Below are positions 26,678-37,149 of a stretch of 64,000 nt of DNA, one piece after another. This stretch comes from Paracoccus zhejiangensis (GTDB lineage Bacteria; Pseudomonadota; Alphaproteobacteria; Rhodobacterales; Rhodobacteraceae), in NCBI RefSeq assembly GCF_002847445.1, contig NZ_CP025430.1:1922001-1986000 (forward strand), in the 5' to 3' direction. Numbering within the stretch: position 1 is the stretch's first letter; every line of letters begins with the position of its first letter. The notes below the pieces were generated by a model. The model searched no databases. It was not told where the DNA came from and was given only the letters and a program-made list of their open reading frames with translations. A program made the translations under genes and the position numbers.

Positions 26678-27532
26678 TCACAGCCAGCGCCCCTGCACCA
26701 CCTGGCGGTAGACATTGGTCAGCCAGCTGTTGCCCTGCGGCGTCGCCGACAGCCCGCGTCCGCGCAGCTGGGCATAGGCATCCTCGTAGAAGGGCGAGGA
26801 CTGGAAGTTGTGGCCCAGGATCGCACCGGCCGTCTGCGCCTCGTCGTTGAGGCCAAGGGCCAGATAGGCCTCGACCAGACGCATCAGCGCCTCGGGCGTG
26901 TGGGTGGTGGTCTGGAATTCCTCGACCACCACGCGGAAGCGGTTGATCGCGGCGGAATAATGACCCTGCTTCAGGTAATAGCGGCCGATTTCCATCTCTT
27001 TCGCGGCGAGATGGTCGAAGGCCAGGTCGAATTTCAGGATCGAGCTGCGGGCATATTCGCTTTGCGGATATTCCTCGATGACCGAGCGCAGCGATTGCAG
27101 CGCCTGGAAGGTCAGGCCCTGGTCGCGGCCAACCTCGTCGATCTGGTCGTAATAGCTGAGCGCCAGCAGGTATTTCGCATAGGCAGCATCCTCGTCACCC
27201 GGATAGGTATCGATGAACCGCTGCGCCGCGCCCCGCGCCTCTTCGTAATTCTTGGCCCGGTGATAGCCATAGGCCTGCATGATCAACGCCCGCTTGGCCC
27301 ATTCGGAATAGGGGTAAAGCCGCTCGATCTCGCTGAAATAGAAAACCGCATCCTCGGGCTTGCGGCTGTTCTCCAGCTCGTACTCGCCGCGCTTGTAGAT
27401 TTCCTCGGCGGTGAAATTCTCGAGATTCTTCGGCGCGTCGGACTGACCGCCTCCGAAGCGCGAGCAGCCGGCCGTCACCGATGCCACAAGCAGCATTGCC
27501 AGCAGGATTGCCGAAGATTTCGATCGCGCCAT
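26678..27532 (-). CDS. bamD: Outer-membrane assembly lipoprotein BamD
   Basis: 284 residues. The lipoprotein signal has a lipobox ending VTAGC, followed by TPR-type repeats: YKRGEYELENSRKPEDAVFY, RALIMQAYGYHRAKNYEEAR, then RSVIEEYPQSEYARSS. BamD works with BamA to insert beta-barrel proteins in the outer membrane. ATG at 27547 would add five residues to the signal peptide. It stands between lpxC and recN, the usual alphaproteobacterial order. Confidence 0.94.
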   Translation of the reverse strand: MARSKSSAILLAMLLVASVTAGCSRFGGGQSDAPKNLENFTAEEIYKRGEYELENSRKPEDAVFYFSEIERLYPYSEWAKRALIMQAYGYHRAKNYEEARGAAQRFIDTYPGDEDAAYAKYLLALSYYDQIDEVGRDQGLTFQALQSLRSVIEEYPQSEYARSSILKFDLAFDHLAAKEMEIGRYYLKQGHYSAAINRFRVVVEEFQTTTHTPEALMRLVEAYLALGLNDEAQTAGAILGHNFQSSPFYEDAYAQLRGRGLSATPQGNSWLTNVYRQVVQGRWL

Positions 27533-27671
27533 GGTCACTCTGTCCATTAATTCCGTCTTGTGACCGCAGTGCTTCCGCCCGACGGCCCGGTCGTCCTAGC
27601 ACAGAACATCAGAGGGCGCAAAATGGCAATCTGTTGATTGCGGCTGGCTTTCGTCCGGCGATCCCGGGCAT

Positions 27672-28607
27672 TCAGCCCAGAACCGCCTCGTTTCCGGCCA
27701 GCGGACCATAGGCCGAGACGCCGGCACCGGGCAGGCGATTCTCGAGCTCGGCCGAGACCTCGACCCATTCCCAGGCATCGGGCTGGGCAAACAGCGCGCG
27801 CAGCACCTTGTTGGTCATGGCATGGCCCGCACGGTGGCCGGTATAGCGCGCCAGAAGCGGCGCACCGGCCAGCGCCAGGTCACCCATCGCGTCCAGCATC
27901 TTGTGGCGGACGGCCTCATCGGAATGGCGCAGCCCGCCCGGCGACAGTACCTTGGCGCCATCGATGACGACCGCGTTCTCGTAGGTACCACCGAGCGCGA
28001 GACCGTTCGCGCGCATGGCGTCGACATCGGACTGGCGGCAGAAGGTGCGGCTGTCGGCCAGTTCGCGCAGGAAGGCGCCATTGGCCATGTCCAGCCGCTT
28101 TTCCTGATGGCCGATAGCGGCATCGGTGAAATCGATCTGGAAATCGATCTCGAGGTGATCCGCCGGCTCGAGCCGGGCAAAGACCTCGCCCTCGCGCACC
28201 TCGACCGGGCGCAACACGCGAATGGCGCGCTGCGTCTTGCCCTGCAGGCGGATGCCGACTTTCAGGATGCCACGCACGAAGGGCTGGCTCGACCCGTCGA
28301 GGATCGGCACTTCCGGCCCGTCCACGTCAACCAGCGCGTTGTGGATGCCGGTGCCGGCCAGCGCGGCCATGATATGCTCGACCGTCGACAGCGTCGCTCC
28401 CTGACCATTGTCCAGGAGCGTGCAGAGCGGCGACAGCGTGACATTGTCCCAACGGGCGGCAATGCGGTTCTCGACCCCGTCGAGGTCCAGGCGGCGGAAG
28501 ACGATGCCGTGACCAGCCGGGGCGGGGTTGATCACCAGACGCGCGGGGGCACCCGAGTGCAACCCGACGCCCGCGAACTCTGCCTTGCTTTTGATCGTTG
28601 CCTGCAT
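27672..28607 (-). CDS. lpxC: UDP-3-O-acyl-N-acetylglucosamine deacetylase
   Basis: Zinc hydrolase making the committed step of lipid A synthesis. The 311-residue length is standard. Zinc and catalytic residues lie in STVEHIMAAL (His78), HKMLDAMGDLAL and the basic GHRAGHAMTN. The start at 28607 gives the family N-terminus MQATIKSKAEFAGVGLHSG, and the longer upstream frame is not conserved-looking. It follows ftsZ with a terminator between them and so has its own promoter region. Confidence 0.96.
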   Translation of the reverse strand: MQATIKSKAEFAGVGLHSGAPARLVINPAPAGHGIVFRRLDLDGVENRIAARWDNVTLSPLCTLLDNGQGATLSTVEHIMAALAGTGIHNALVDVDGPEVPILDGSSQPFVRGILKVGIRLQGKTQRAIRVLRPVEVREGEVFARLEPADHLEIDFQIDFTDAAIGHQEKRLDMANGAFLRELADSRTFCRQSDVDAMRANGLALGGTYENAVVIDGAKVLSPGGLRHSDEAVRHKMLDAMGDLALAGAPLLARYTGHRAGHAMTNKVLRALFAQPDAWEWVEVSAELENRLPGAGVSAYGPLAGNEAVLG

Positions 28608-28774
28608 GGTCTGCCTGCCGTTTCTCTTCGATTCCGGGCCATGAGGGCATCCGGTGATCCTGAGGTAGGCGCAGCCCTGCCACCACTCAATTAACGAATT
28701 GTAACGGGTTGAAACATTCACCGGCGGAGTCTTGCCCGAACCTTGCATCCGCTGGTCAGCACGTTGTTTCAAAA

Positions 28775-28804
28775 TGAAAAAAGGGCCGCTTAGTGCGGCC
28801 CTTC
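28775..28804 (-). terminator. Intrinsic terminator after ftsZ
   Basis: Read on the minus strand, AAGGGCCGC pairs with GCGGCCCTT and is followed by a run of T residues. It ends the long division transcript about 30 nt past the ftsZ stop and separates it from lpxC. Confidence 0.85.
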
Positions 28805-28835
28805 CGGATTCTCATGTGACGATTTTGTGAGCGGC

Positions 28836-30443
28836 TCAGTTCGCCTGACGGCGCAGGAAGGCCGGGATTTCAACATTGTCTTCGCCGGCATCAGGGCTGG
28901 CAAGATTGTCGAAATCGGATTCGCTCTGGCGCGCACGGCTGGCCACACGCTCGCTCACGCGCTCGGCAATCGTGCTGGCGGCGGGCTTGGCGGCAGCGCC
29001 TTCGCCGTGACCGGCAACCCGCTCGATCAGGCGGCCAAGGCCACCCATGCGGCTTTGCTGGGCATTGGCCTGCGGGGTCGGAGCGGCGCCGCGGGCTTGA
29101 CGCTCGCCGTGATTCTCGACCGCGCGCTGCAGGCGGGCCATCACCTCGGGCTTCACCGTCACGCGGTCCTGACCCGGGGCTTTCGGCGTGTAATAGCCAG
29201 CCAGTTCATCCTCGACCTCGGGGGTCGCGACGGCGGGCTTGGCGGCGGGCTGCGGACGGGTCCAGCCCGCGGGCGGCATGTCGTCATCACCGATCGCCGG
29301 ACGCTGCTCGGCCACCGGGGCGGCCGGACGGGTCTCGGCCACGGGCGCGGCGGGGGCCGGCGCGCGGCGCGGCGGCACCGGCAGGTCTTCCTCACGGGCC
29401 TTTTGACCAACGGTCGGGTTCTGGGTCAGCGGCTCGGACATGCTGCGGCGCGGGGTCGGAACCTCGGCCACCGACGGCTCGGCATCGATGCCGGTCGCCA
29501 CGACCGAGACGCGCAGCGTGCCGTCCATCGACGGGTCCAGCGTCGAGCCGACGATGATGTTGGCATCGGCATCCACCTTGTCGCGGATGATGTTCGCCGC
29601 CTCGTCCAGTTCAAACAGGGTCAGGTCGTAACCGCCGGTGATGTTGATCAGCACGCCCTTCGCGCCGTTCAGGCTGATCTCGTCCAGCAGCGGGTTGGCA
29701 ATGGCACGCTCGGCGGCTTCGACGGCGCGGTTGTCGCCCGAGGCCTCGCCGGTGCCCATCATCGCCTTGCCCATCTCGTCCATCACCGCGCGAACGTCGG
29801 CAAAGTCGAGGTTGATCAGGCCCGGACGCACCATCAGGTCGGTCACGCCCTTGACGCCCTGATACAGCACGTCATCGGCCATGGCGAAGGCTTCGGTGAA
29901 GGTGGTCTTCTCATTGGCCAGACGGAACAGGTTCTGGTTCGGGATGATGATCAGCGTGTCGACGACCTTCTGCAGGGCCTCGACGCCCTCTTCGGCCTGA
30001 CGCATCCGCTTGGTGCCTTCGAACTGGAAGGGCTTGGTCACCACGCCGACGGTCAGGATGCCCATCTCGCGGGCGGCCTGGGCGATGATCGGGGCGGCGC
30101 CGGTGCCGGTGCCGCCGCCCATGCCGGCGGTGATGAAGCACATATGGGCGCCCATCAGGTGGTCAACGATGTCCTCGATGGTTTCCTCGGCCGCCTTGGC
30201 GCCGATCGAGGGTTTCGCGCCGGCGCCCAGACCCTCGGTCACTTTCGGACCGATCTGGATGCGCTGTTCGGCCCGCGACCCGGCCAGAGCCTGCGCGTCG
30301 GTATTGGCAACCACGAACTCGACCCCGTCGAGCTGCTTCTCGATCATGTTGTTGACCGCGTTGCCGCCCGCGCCGCCGACGCCAAAGACCGTGATCCGCG
30401 GCTTCAGTTCGTCTTGATCGTTCATCATCAGATTGAGGTTCAT
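28836..30443 (-). CDS. ftsZ: Cell division protein FtsZ
   Basis: Tubulin-like GTPase that builds the division ring. The 535 residues include the tubulin signature GGGTGTG at 109-115 and the T7-loop region [21 protein letters not shown] Pro/Ala-rich C-terminal linker of about 200 residues follows, long as in related alphaproteobacteria. The conserved tip [12 protein letters not shown] binds FtsA and other partners. The ATG at 30443 follows GGCGGAC. It lies 223 nt after ftsA. Confidence 0.97.
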   Translation of the reverse strand: MNLNLMMNDQDELKPRITVFGVGGAGGNAVNNMIEKQLDGVEFVVANTDAQALAGSRAEQRIQIGPKVTEGLGAGAKPSIGAKAAEETIEDIVDHLMGAHMCFITAGMGGGTGTGAAPIIAQAAREMGILTVGVVTKPFQFEGTKRMRQAEEGVEALQKVVDTLIIIPNQNLFRLANEKTTFTEAFAMADDVLYQGVKGVTDLMVRPGLINLDFADVRAVMDEMGKAMMGTGEASGDNRAVEAAERAIANPLLDEISLNGAKGVLINITGGYDLTLFELDEAANIIRDKVDADANIIVGSTLDPSMDGTLRVSVVATGIDAEPSVAEVPTPRRSMSEPLTQNPTVGQKAREEDLPVPPRRAPAPAAPVAETRPAAPVAEQRPAIGDDDMPPAGWTRPQPAAKPAVATPEVEDELAGYYTPKAPGQDRVTVKPEVMARLQRAVENHGERQARGAAPTPQANAQQSRMGGLGRLIERVAGHGEGAAAKPAASTIAERVSERVASRARQSESDFDNLASPDAGEDNVEIPAFLRRQAN

Positions 30444-30666
30444 GGTGTCCGCCTGTTTCGCTGTCTGCCGGGCCTTGTTCGCCCACCCGGTCGAATCCCC
30501 GTTTATCCGTCCAATCGTAGCGGCAATACCCCCCTGCGTCACCCGAAAAACACCCGTCAACCGCAAAATCTGGCGGTTCAGACGGGGGGTGTCGGCGGTA
30601 TCTTGCCAAGGCGACAGGATATGGTGGAGGGCAAACTGCCCCCGCATATCGGTTGTTATGTCTGTC

Positions 30667-32001
30667 TCACCAGTTGTTGCGGAACCAGCGATAGGCCCGG
30701 CGCAGGCTGCGCGCGGAATAGCGGTCGGCGGGCATTTCGAAGTCCCACCATTCGTCCTGCGGATGGGCGGCAAACAGCGCCAGACCGACGGCGCTGGCGA
30801 AGCTGGGATCGGTCAGCTGATGCGCCAGCCCGTCGATGCGCAGAGGCCGCCCGCAGCGGACATTGGGCCCCAGAATGCGGGTCGCCAGACCGTCCAGCCC
30901 GGGGATCTGGCTGCCGCCGCCGGTCAGCACGATCTGCTGGCTGGGCAGCGAGTCAAAGCCCGCCGCGTCCAGCCGTTGACGGACCTCTTCCAGAATTTCC
31001 TCGACCCTTGGGCGCATGATGCCGATCACGTCGCTGCGGCTGACGCTGCGTCGGTCGGATTCCCAATCGCCGGTCTCGCCGCCCACCTCGAGCATCTCGC
31101 GGTCGTCGCGGCCGGTGGCCTCGATGCCGCCATTCAGGGTCTTCAGCCGTTCGGCCACGGCATAGGGCACGCGCAGGCCCTGGCTGATGTCCTGAGTGAT
31201 CAGGTGCCCGCCGATGCGCACCCAATCGGCATAGATCATGTGCTTCTTGATGAAGATCGACACGCCGGTGCCGCCGCCGCCCAGATCGATGCAGGCCGCG
31301 CCCAGTTCCTGCTCATCCTCGACCAGGCTGGCGCGCCCCGCCGCATAGGAGGCGCTGGCCACGCCCGCCAGTTCCAGATCGCAGCGGCGGATGCAGTGCA
31401 GCAGGTTGCCGATCGCATCGCCATCTACGGTCAGCACATGCATGTCACAGGCCAGCCGGTTGCCGGCATGGTCGCGCGGATCGCCCAGGCCGCTGCGGTG
31501 ATCAACGGCGAAATTCACCGGCTGCGCGTGCAGCACCTCGCGCCCTCGGCCGAAATCCGGCGCGTCGCAGGCCGCCAGAACCGAGGCCACGTCATGTTCG
31601 GTGACCTTGCCCTGCTCCAGCGTGATCTCTCCGGCCAGGCCATAGGAGGACGGACGGCCGCCCGAGAGGCAGGCGATGACGTGATCGACCCGGACCCCGG
31701 CCATCTTCTGCGCCGCCGCGACCACGGTGCGCACCGCGCGCTCGGTCTCGGCCATGGTCTCGATCTCGCCGCCGCGCATCCCGCGGGCGCGGGTGGTGGC
31801 AGCGCCGATCACCTTGAACTCGGCCTGCCCGGCCATCGGTCCGACGCCATCGGCCTCGCGCGTGGTGCCCGAGCCATCGAATTTCAGCACGAGGCAGGCG
31901 ATCTTCGAGGTGCCGATATCGAGAATGCCGATCACGCCGCGTTGCATGGCGGCGCGGCGCATGTTCCGCATGGCGCGTTGCGTCTGGTAAAGATCGGTCA
32001 T
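30667..32001 (-). CDS. ftsA: Cell division protein FtsA
   Basis: Actin-like ATPase tethering FtsZ to the membrane. The 444 residues begin with [19 protein letters not shown], the phosphate-1 loop. The 1C domain contains [20 protein letters not shown], and the adenosine-loop segment is [20 protein letters not shown]. The C-terminal [13 protein letters not shown] is an amphipathic membrane-targeting helix. It begins 6 nt after ftsQ. Confidence 0.96.
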   Translation of the reverse strand: MTDLYQTQRAMRNMRRAAMQRGVIGILDIGTSKIACLVLKFDGSGTTREADGVGPMAGQAEFKVIGAATTRARGMRGGEIETMAETERAVRTVVAAAQKMAGVRVDHVIACLSGGRPSSYGLAGEITLEQGKVTEHDVASVLAACDAPDFGRGREVLHAQPVNFAVDHRSGLGDPRDHAGNRLACDMHVLTVDGDAIGNLLHCIRRCDLELAGVASASYAAGRASLVEDEQELGAACIDLGGGGTGVSIFIKKHMIYADWVRIGGHLITQDISQGLRVPYAVAERLKTLNGGIEATGRDDREMLEVGGETGDWESDRRSVSRSDVIGIMRPRVEEILEEVRQRLDAAGFDSLPSQQIVLTGGGSQIPGLDGLATRILGPNVRCGRPLRIDGLAHQLTDPSFASAVGLALFAAHPQDEWWDFEMPADRYSARSLRRAYRWFRNNW

Positions 32002-32007
32002 GTCTGC

Positions 32008-32937
32008 CTAGCCCCCCGTCTTGTCCTGATCCGGCAGCACCTGCCCGTCCGGCCCCAACAGGGGCAGGCCGCGCGCGCCGCGGATGGTGTTTCTGGCATC
32101 GATCCCCATGCGGATGATCGGACGCTCGCCGTCGCGCAGGTCGATCACGCTGATGTCGCGGCCCAGCACGTCCTGTTCCCGCTGCAACTTGATGGCGCGC
32201 TCCATCGCGACGATGGAACCGCGCTCGGGCAGCAGGATGCGCTGGCCGTGATCCAGCACCACGTCCCACCGCCGTTCGCCCTGCCGCTGCAAGCCGCGCA
32301 GCCGCGGCAGGATCGGGCCGGCGGCATCGATCAGCGCCAGCGCCTCGGCGGTCACCTGATCGGCCCCGTCGCCCGAGATGATCGGCAAATCGGGCCGCAT
32401 CTCGCGCGAGGTGACGCCGGCGACGCGGTGTCCGGTCTTGTCCAGCATGTCGATGCCGCGCGCATGGCGCCAGAGCAGCGCCGGCTGACGCTCGGTCACC
32501 ACCGCCGACAGGATGCCGCCCGGCTTGATCCTGAGTTCGATGGTCTCGACCGCATCCAGTGCCAGCACCTGCAGGCGCAGCGCGGTCAGGTCGATGTCGA
32601 AGCTCGAGGCCGGCAGATCCACCGGCAGCATCGCCCGCAGCGCCTTGTCGACGGCGGGCGAGGCACCCTCGATGGTCATCATCCGGACCTGGAATTCCTC
32701 GCGCGACTGGACCTTGTCGACCAACCCGTCGATCCCTTCGGACAGCATCGCCCGGCGATCCTCGTCCGACAGCCAGATGCCGACGGTCATCGCCAGCAGG
32801 AAGGCCGGCAACCCGATCCGCAGAAAGCGGCGATAGAGCGGCCTGAGCCACATCCGTTCCAGCCGGTATTGCAGCCGCGAGGGCGCCGGGTCGCGCTTGG
32901 GCTTCGGGGCCCCGTGCTGATCGCTCAGGCTCGCCAC
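32008..32937 (-). CDS. ftsQ: Cell division protein FtsQ
   Basis: 309 residues of a bitopic division protein: a basic cytoplasmic N-terminus, one transmembrane helix (IGLPAFLLAMTVGIWL, about 41-56), a POTRA domain (MMTIEGASPAVDKALRAM onward) and a beta domain with KLQREQDVLGRDISVIDLRD. It links early and late divisome proteins. The GTG start at 32937 lies within the end of ddlB, a 13-nt overlap consistent with coupling. Confidence 0.93.
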   Translation of the reverse strand: MASLSDQHGAPKPKRDPAPSRLQYRLERMWLRPLYRRFLRIGLPAFLLAMTVGIWLSDEDRRAMLSEGIDGLVDKVQSREEFQVRMMTIEGASPAVDKALRAMLPVDLPASSFDIDLTALRLQVLALDAVETIELRIKPGGILSAVVTERQPALLWRHARGIDMLDKTGHRVAGVTSREMRPDLPIISGDGADQVTAEALALIDAAGPILPRLRGLQRQGERRWDVVLDHGQRILLPERGSIVAMERAIKLQREQDVLGRDISVIDLRDGERPIIRMGIDARNTIRGARGLPLLGPDGQVLPDQDKTGG

Positions 32938-33860
32938 AGCGCGTCCTCGATCATCCAGCGCATCAGCGCCGGGAAATCATAGCCCGCATGGGCGGCCTGT
33001 TCGGGGGCCAGCGAGGTCGGCGTCATGCCGGGCTGGGTGTTCAGTTCCAGAATGATCAGCCCGTCCAGACCGCGCGTCTCGTCCCACCGGAAATCGGTGC
33101 GGCTGACGCTGGTGCAGCCGAGGGCCTGATGCGCGCGCAGCGCGTAGTCGAGGCAGGCAGCGGTGATCTCGGCAGGCAGCTCAGCCGGGATCACATGGCG
33201 CGAGCCGCCGGGCTTGTATTTGGCATCGTAATCATACCAGCCCTCGGCGATGATCTCGGTCACACCCAGCGCCCGGTCGCCCATGACCGTCGTCGTCAAC
33301 TCGCGCCCCGGCGCATAGGTCTCGACCATGACGCGCTCGGGCATCGATGCCGACAGGGCCGGCGGGCCGTTATTCTCGGCCTGAACGATATAGACGCCAA
33401 CGCTCGAGCCATCGTCATTGGGCTTCACCACATAGGGCGGCACCATGACATGGCGGGCGCGCACCTCGTCGGCATCGGCGATGATGCTCTCGACCACCGG
33501 CAGGCCGGCGGCGCGGAAGGCGGCCTTGGCCCGGGTCTTGTCCAGCGCCAGTGCCGAGGCCAGCACGCCGGAATGGGTATAGGGAATGGCCAGCCATTCG
33601 AGGATGCCCTGCACGCAGCCATCCTCGCCATAGCGACCATGCAGCGCGTTGAAGACCGCATCGGGCCGCAATTCCTGCAGCCGCGCGACGATGTCGCCAT
33701 TGCGCTCTTTGCCGAGCACGACCTCGGTTACATCAAAGCCCGCCACCCGCAGCGCATTCGCGCATTCGCGCCCTGACGACAGGGAGACCTCGTGCTCGGC
33801 CGAGGGTCCGCCCATCAGGACGGCTACGGTGTGGGCTGTCCTGCTCGACCTGCCCGCCAC
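32925..33860 (-). CDS. ddlB: D-alanine--D-alanine ligase
   Basis: Makes the D-Ala-D-Ala dipeptide used by MurF. The 311 residues start at GTG 33860 after AAAGGCGAAA. Conserved segments are VLMGGPSAEHEVSLSSG near the N-terminus, NALHGRYGEDGCVQGILEWL, YVVKPNDDGSSVGV for ATP binding, and the metal-binding end FRWDETRGLDGLIILELNTQ followed by PGMTPTSLAPEQA. It stands in the mur/fts block between murB and ftsQ. Confidence 0.96.
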   Translation of the reverse strand: MAGRSSRTAHTVAVLMGGPSAEHEVSLSSGRECANALRVAGFDVTEVVLGKERNGDIVARLQELRPDAVFNALHGRYGEDGCVQGILEWLAIPYTHSGVLASALALDKTRAKAAFRAAGLPVVESIIADADEVRARHVMVPPYVVKPNDDGSSVGVYIVQAENNGPPALSASMPERVMVETYAPGRELTTTVMGDRALGVTEIIAEGWYDYDAKYKPGGSRHVIPAELPAEITAACLDYALRAHQALGCTSVSRTDFRWDETRGLDGLIILELNTQPGMTPTSLAPEQAAHAGYDFPALMRWMIEDALWRA

Positions 33861-34009
33861 GTTTCGCCTTTCGCGCCCGGTTTCTCCGGGCTTTCTTTCA
33901 CTCTGCGCGGCCGGGTTCGTCCCGGTCCTGCGCGATATTCGTTATGGATGTATTCACCTTAGCGGCAATCCCTGAATCGCAAAAGCCCAATTTTCGGGAT
34001 TGGCGCGGC

Positions 34010-34945
34010 TCACTCGGCCTCGGGCAGCGGATCGCCGATGCGGATCACTTCCCATTGCAGCTCGTGCCCGCTGCTTTCCAGCACCCGGCGGCGGACCAGC
34101 TCGCCCAGACCCTCCAGCTCGGCCGCTGTGGCGCCGCCGGTATTCACCAGGAAGTTGGGGTGCTTTTCCGACATCTGAGCCCCGCCCCAACTGTGACCGC
34201 GCAGCCCCGCCGCGTCGATCAGCGACCAGGCCTTCAGCTCATGCGTGTCATCGGCCCGGCCCGTGCTGGAGAAGCCCGCCGGGTTGCGGAAGGTCGAGCC
34301 GGCGCTGCGGTCCTTGGTCGGTTGGGTCTCGTCGCGCTTGGCCAGTTGCTGCGCCATCTTCTCGTGCAGCGCATCCGGGTCGCCGCGTTCGGCGCGGAAC
34401 AGGGCCTCGGTCAGCACCCAGCCCTCGGGCAGTTCGGCATGGCGATAGGCAAAGCGGAAATCATCGGGTTGCAGAACCACCTCGCGACCCTCGCGGGTGA
34501 TGGCGCGGGCCTCGACCAGATGGTCGGCCACATAGCTGCCATAGCAGCCGGCATTCATCCGAACCGCCCCACCGACGCTGCCCGGAATGGTGCGCAGGAA
34601 GGTCAGGTCCAGCCCCGCATCCGCCGCCCGCCGCGCCACATGCGCATCCAGCGCGGCAGCGCCGGCGATGACGGTGTCCCCGTCGATCTCGATGCCGTTG
34701 AAACTGCGCCCAAGCCGGATCACCACCCCCCGGATACCGCCATCGCGGACGATGAGGTTCGAGCCGACGCCGATCGGAAACACTGGAACGGCAGGGTCGA
34801 GCGCAGCGAGGAATGCGGCCAGATCCTCGGCATCGGCGGGCTGGAACAGCCAGTCGGCAGGTCCGCCGACGCGCAGCCAGGTCAGGGCGTCGAGGGGGCG
34901 ATCGGGGGTCAGGGTGCCACGGGGCGTGGGAAGATCAAAGGTCAT
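34010..34945 (-). CDS. murB: UDP-N-acetylenolpyruvoylglucosamine reductase
   Basis: FAD enzyme reducing UDP-GlcNAc enolpyruvate to UDP-MurNAc. At 311 residues it is a type II MurB. FAD-binding segments are [20 protein letters not shown] and [20 protein letters not shown], followed by [20 protein letters not shown]. The catalytic serine is in [10 protein letters not shown], and the terminal glutamate is preceded by [17 protein letters not shown] gap of 175 nt separates it from the small membrane protein upstream. Confidence 0.96.
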   Translation of the reverse strand: MTFDLPTPRGTLTPDRPLDALTWLRVGGPADWLFQPADAEDLAAFLAALDPAVPVFPIGVGSNLIVRDGGIRGVVIRLGRSFNGIEIDGDTVIAGAAALDAHVARRAADAGLDLTFLRTIPGSVGGAVRMNAGCYGSYVADHLVEARAITREGREVVLQPDDFRFAYRHAELPEGWVLTEALFRAERGDPDALHEKMAQQLAKRDETQPTKDRSAGSTFRNPAGFSSTGRADDTHELKAWSLIDAAGLRGHSWGGAQMSEKHPNFLVNTGGATAAELEGLGELVRRRVLESSGHELQWEVIRIGDPLPEAE

Positions 34946-35120
34946 CCGGCGGTGGTAGCCAGTGGCGGCGGGGGCGTCAACTCGGAGGGGTGTGGGATTA
35001 CGCGATGGCCACTCCAGTACAGGGCCTGCGGCTGATCGCGGGTGGTTGCTGTGTCAATCGGATTGAGGGTCTTAGCTGGGCCGGGAAAATCGTTCGGACC
35101 GAGTCAGCACGAGGGGCGGG

Positions 35121-35468
35121 TCACACCAACCCCGCCAGCACCACCGCGCCTGCGGCCACGGTCAGAAGTGCGGTGGCCAAACCTCCCTGCCAACTCTTCC
35201 AGCCAAGCCCGGCGCCGGTCACCTCGCCCGCAACGACACCGACACCGGTGCCTGCCAGCGCCGGGATCACCGTTGCTTGCATCGCGATCCAGGCAGAGAG
35301 ATCGTGGTGGATGCCGTCGCCGACCTGTGCGCCGTGCAGCTGGACGGCGATCACCGCCAGAAGCGCGGCGAGGGCGATGAGCGGCCACCATGTTCGCGAG
35401 AAGCTGCACCAGAAGGCGATGAAGCCGGCGCCGGCGAGGCAGAGCGCGCCGATGAGAAGCGGGTTCAT
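35121..35468 (-). CDS. Small polytopic membrane protein in the mur cluster
   Basis: 115 residues with three or four hydrophobic segments (LLIGALCLAGAGFIAFWCSF, WWPLIALAALLAVIAVQLHG, LATALLTVAAGAVVLAGLV) and a central QVGDGIHHDLSAWIAM. The ATG overlaps the stop of the DUF2484 gene, so the two are co-translated. I recognise no family. Its position between murC and murB suggests, but does not show, a role in envelope synthesis. Confidence 0.65.
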   Translation of the reverse strand: MNPLLIGALCLAGAGFIAFWCSFSRTWWPLIALAALLAVIAVQLHGAQVGDGIHHDLSAWIAMQATVIPALAGTGVGVVAGEVTGAGLGWKSWQGGLATALLTVAAGAVVLAGLV

Positions 35469-35725
35469 TCGGCCGGGGCCACGGGCGCGGGTGCCGGCTG
35501 GCGCGGGCGGCGCTGCCTGAGCAGCAGCGCCATGCCAAGCGCGAGGCCGGCAAGCCCCACGGCCGGGCCGCAGCGCAGGGTCAGGAGGCCCAGAACCGGC
35601 ACGCCAAGCGCCACGGTGATCCGGGTGGCAAGGCTGCGGCGATGGGTGGGCAGGCGCGGGATCAGCAAGGCGAGGATCAGCCAGGCAGCGGCCAGACCCA
35701 GCGAGGTGTAGACCGCAGCCGTCAC
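35465..35725 (-). CDS. DUF2484 family small membrane protein
   Basis: 86 residues with two or three transmembrane segments ([40 protein letters not shown]) and a basic, Pro/Ala-rich tail. The size, sequence and place directly behind murC fit DUF2484, a family I associate with Rhodobacteraceae mur clusters. The GTG start overlaps the murC stop as GTGA. Function unknown. Confidence 0.75.
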   Translation of the reverse strand: MTAAVYTSLGLAAAWLILALLIPRLPTHRRSLATRITVALGVPVLGLLTLRCGPAVGLAGLALGMALLLRQRRPRQPAPAPVAPAE

Positions 35726-37149
35726 GCGGCCTTGCCTTGCAGCCGCTCGGGCAGCCCGTTGGCCCAGGTCGAGATGGTGCCGGCGCCAAGGCAGACGACC
35801 ATGTCGCCGGGGCGCGCCTGTTCACGCACCAGCCGGGCGAGGTCTTCCTCGTCCATCACCGCGCGGGCGTGGCGATGGCCGTGGGCGATGAGGCCAGCGA
35901 CCAGATCGTCGCGCGAGGCGCCGGGGATCGGGTCTTCACCGGCGGAATAGACATCGGCGATGCCCACCACGTCGGCCTCGTTGAAGCAGGTGCAGAAATC
36001 CTCGAAGAGGTTCGACAGCCGCGAATAGCGATGCGGCTGGTGCACGGCGATGACCCGGCCCTGCGTCGCCTGACGCGCCGCCTTCAGCACGGCGGCGATC
36101 TCGACCGGGTGGTGGCCGTAATCGTCGATGATGGTGACCCCGTTCACCTCGCCCACGCGGGTGAAGCGGCGACCGACGCCGCCGAACTTGGCCAGCGCCT
36201 CGCGGATCTCGGATTTCTTGATGCCCAGATGCCGGGCGACAGCGACGGCGGCCAAGGCATTCGAGACATTGTGATCGCCGGGCATGGGCAGGCTGCAGCC
36301 CTCGATCATCTCGACCCCGCCGGTCTCGGTCGGGCCTTCGCATTGCAAGGCAATGTCGAACAGCGCGATGCCGTTTTCATAGCGCAGGTTCATCGCCCGC
36401 ACATCGGCCTGGGCATTGAAGCCGAAGGTCACCACGCGGCGGTCGGTCAGCTTGCCGACCAGCGCCTGCACCTCGGCATGGTCGGTGCAGCAGACGGCGA
36501 GGCCGTAGAAGGGAATGCGCGAGGCGAAATCGAGGAATCCCTGACGCAGCGCGTCAAAGCTGCCCCAATGCTCCATATGCTCGGGATCGATATTGGTGAT
36601 GATGGCGATGTCGGCGGGCAGGCGGTTGAAGCTGCCATCGCTTTCATCGGCCTCGACCACCATCCACTCCCCTGCCCCGGCGCGGGCGTTCGAGCCATAG
36701 GCATGGATGACGCCGCCATTGATGACGGTCGGGTCAAGGTTGCCGGCGTCCAAGAGCGTGGCGACCATGGTGGTGGTCGTGGTCTTGCCGTGGGTCCCGG
36801 CGATGGCGATGTTCGATTTCATCCGCATCAGCTCGGCCAGCATCTCGGCGCGGCGGACGACCGGCAGGCCACGGCGGCGGGCCTCCTCGAGTTCGGGATT
36901 GCCCTTCTTGATCGCGGTCGAGATGACGATGACACCGGCCTCGCCGATATTCTCGGCGCGCTGCCCCTCGAAGATGGTCGCGCCCAGCTTCTCCAGCCGG
37001 TCGGTGATCTTCGAGCGTTTCAGGTCCGAGCCCTGAACGCGGTAGCCCAGTGTCAGCAGCACCTCGGCGATGCCCGACATGCCGATGCCGCCAATGCCGA
37101 CAAAATGGATGGGGCCCAGTTCCATGGGCAGTTTGGTGGCGGCATTCAT
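35722..37149 (-). CDS. murC: UDP-N-acetylmuramate--L-alanine ligase
   Basis: Adds L-alanine to UDP-MurNAc, the first peptide step of the wall precursor. The 475 residues carry the UDP-binding start [19 protein letters not shown], the ATP loop [10 protein letters not shown] at 118-127, and the central-domain [20 protein letters not shown]. The C-terminal ligase domain includes [19 protein letters not shown]. It overlaps murG by ATGA at its start and DUF2484 by GTGA at its end. Confidence 0.97.
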   Translation of the reverse strand: MNAATKLPMELGPIHFVGIGGIGMSGIAEVLLTLGYRVQGSDLKRSKITDRLEKLGATIFEGQRAENIGEAGVIVISTAIKKGNPELEEARRRGLPVVRRAEMLAELMRMKSNIAIAGTHGKTTTTTMVATLLDAGNLDPTVINGGVIHAYGSNARAGAGEWMVVEADESDGSFNRLPADIAIITNIDPEHMEHWGSFDALRQGFLDFASRIPFYGLAVCCTDHAEVQALVGKLTDRRVVTFGFNAQADVRAMNLRYENGIALFDIALQCEGPTETGGVEMIEGCSLPMPGDHNVSNALAAVAVARHLGIKKSEIREALAKFGGVGRRFTRVGEVNGVTIIDDYGHHPVEIAAVLKAARQATQGRVIAVHQPHRYSRLSNLFEDFCTCFNEADVVGIADVYSAGEDPIPGASRDDLVAGLIAHGHRHARAVMDEEDLARLVREQARPGDMVVCLGAGTISTWANGLPERLQGKAA

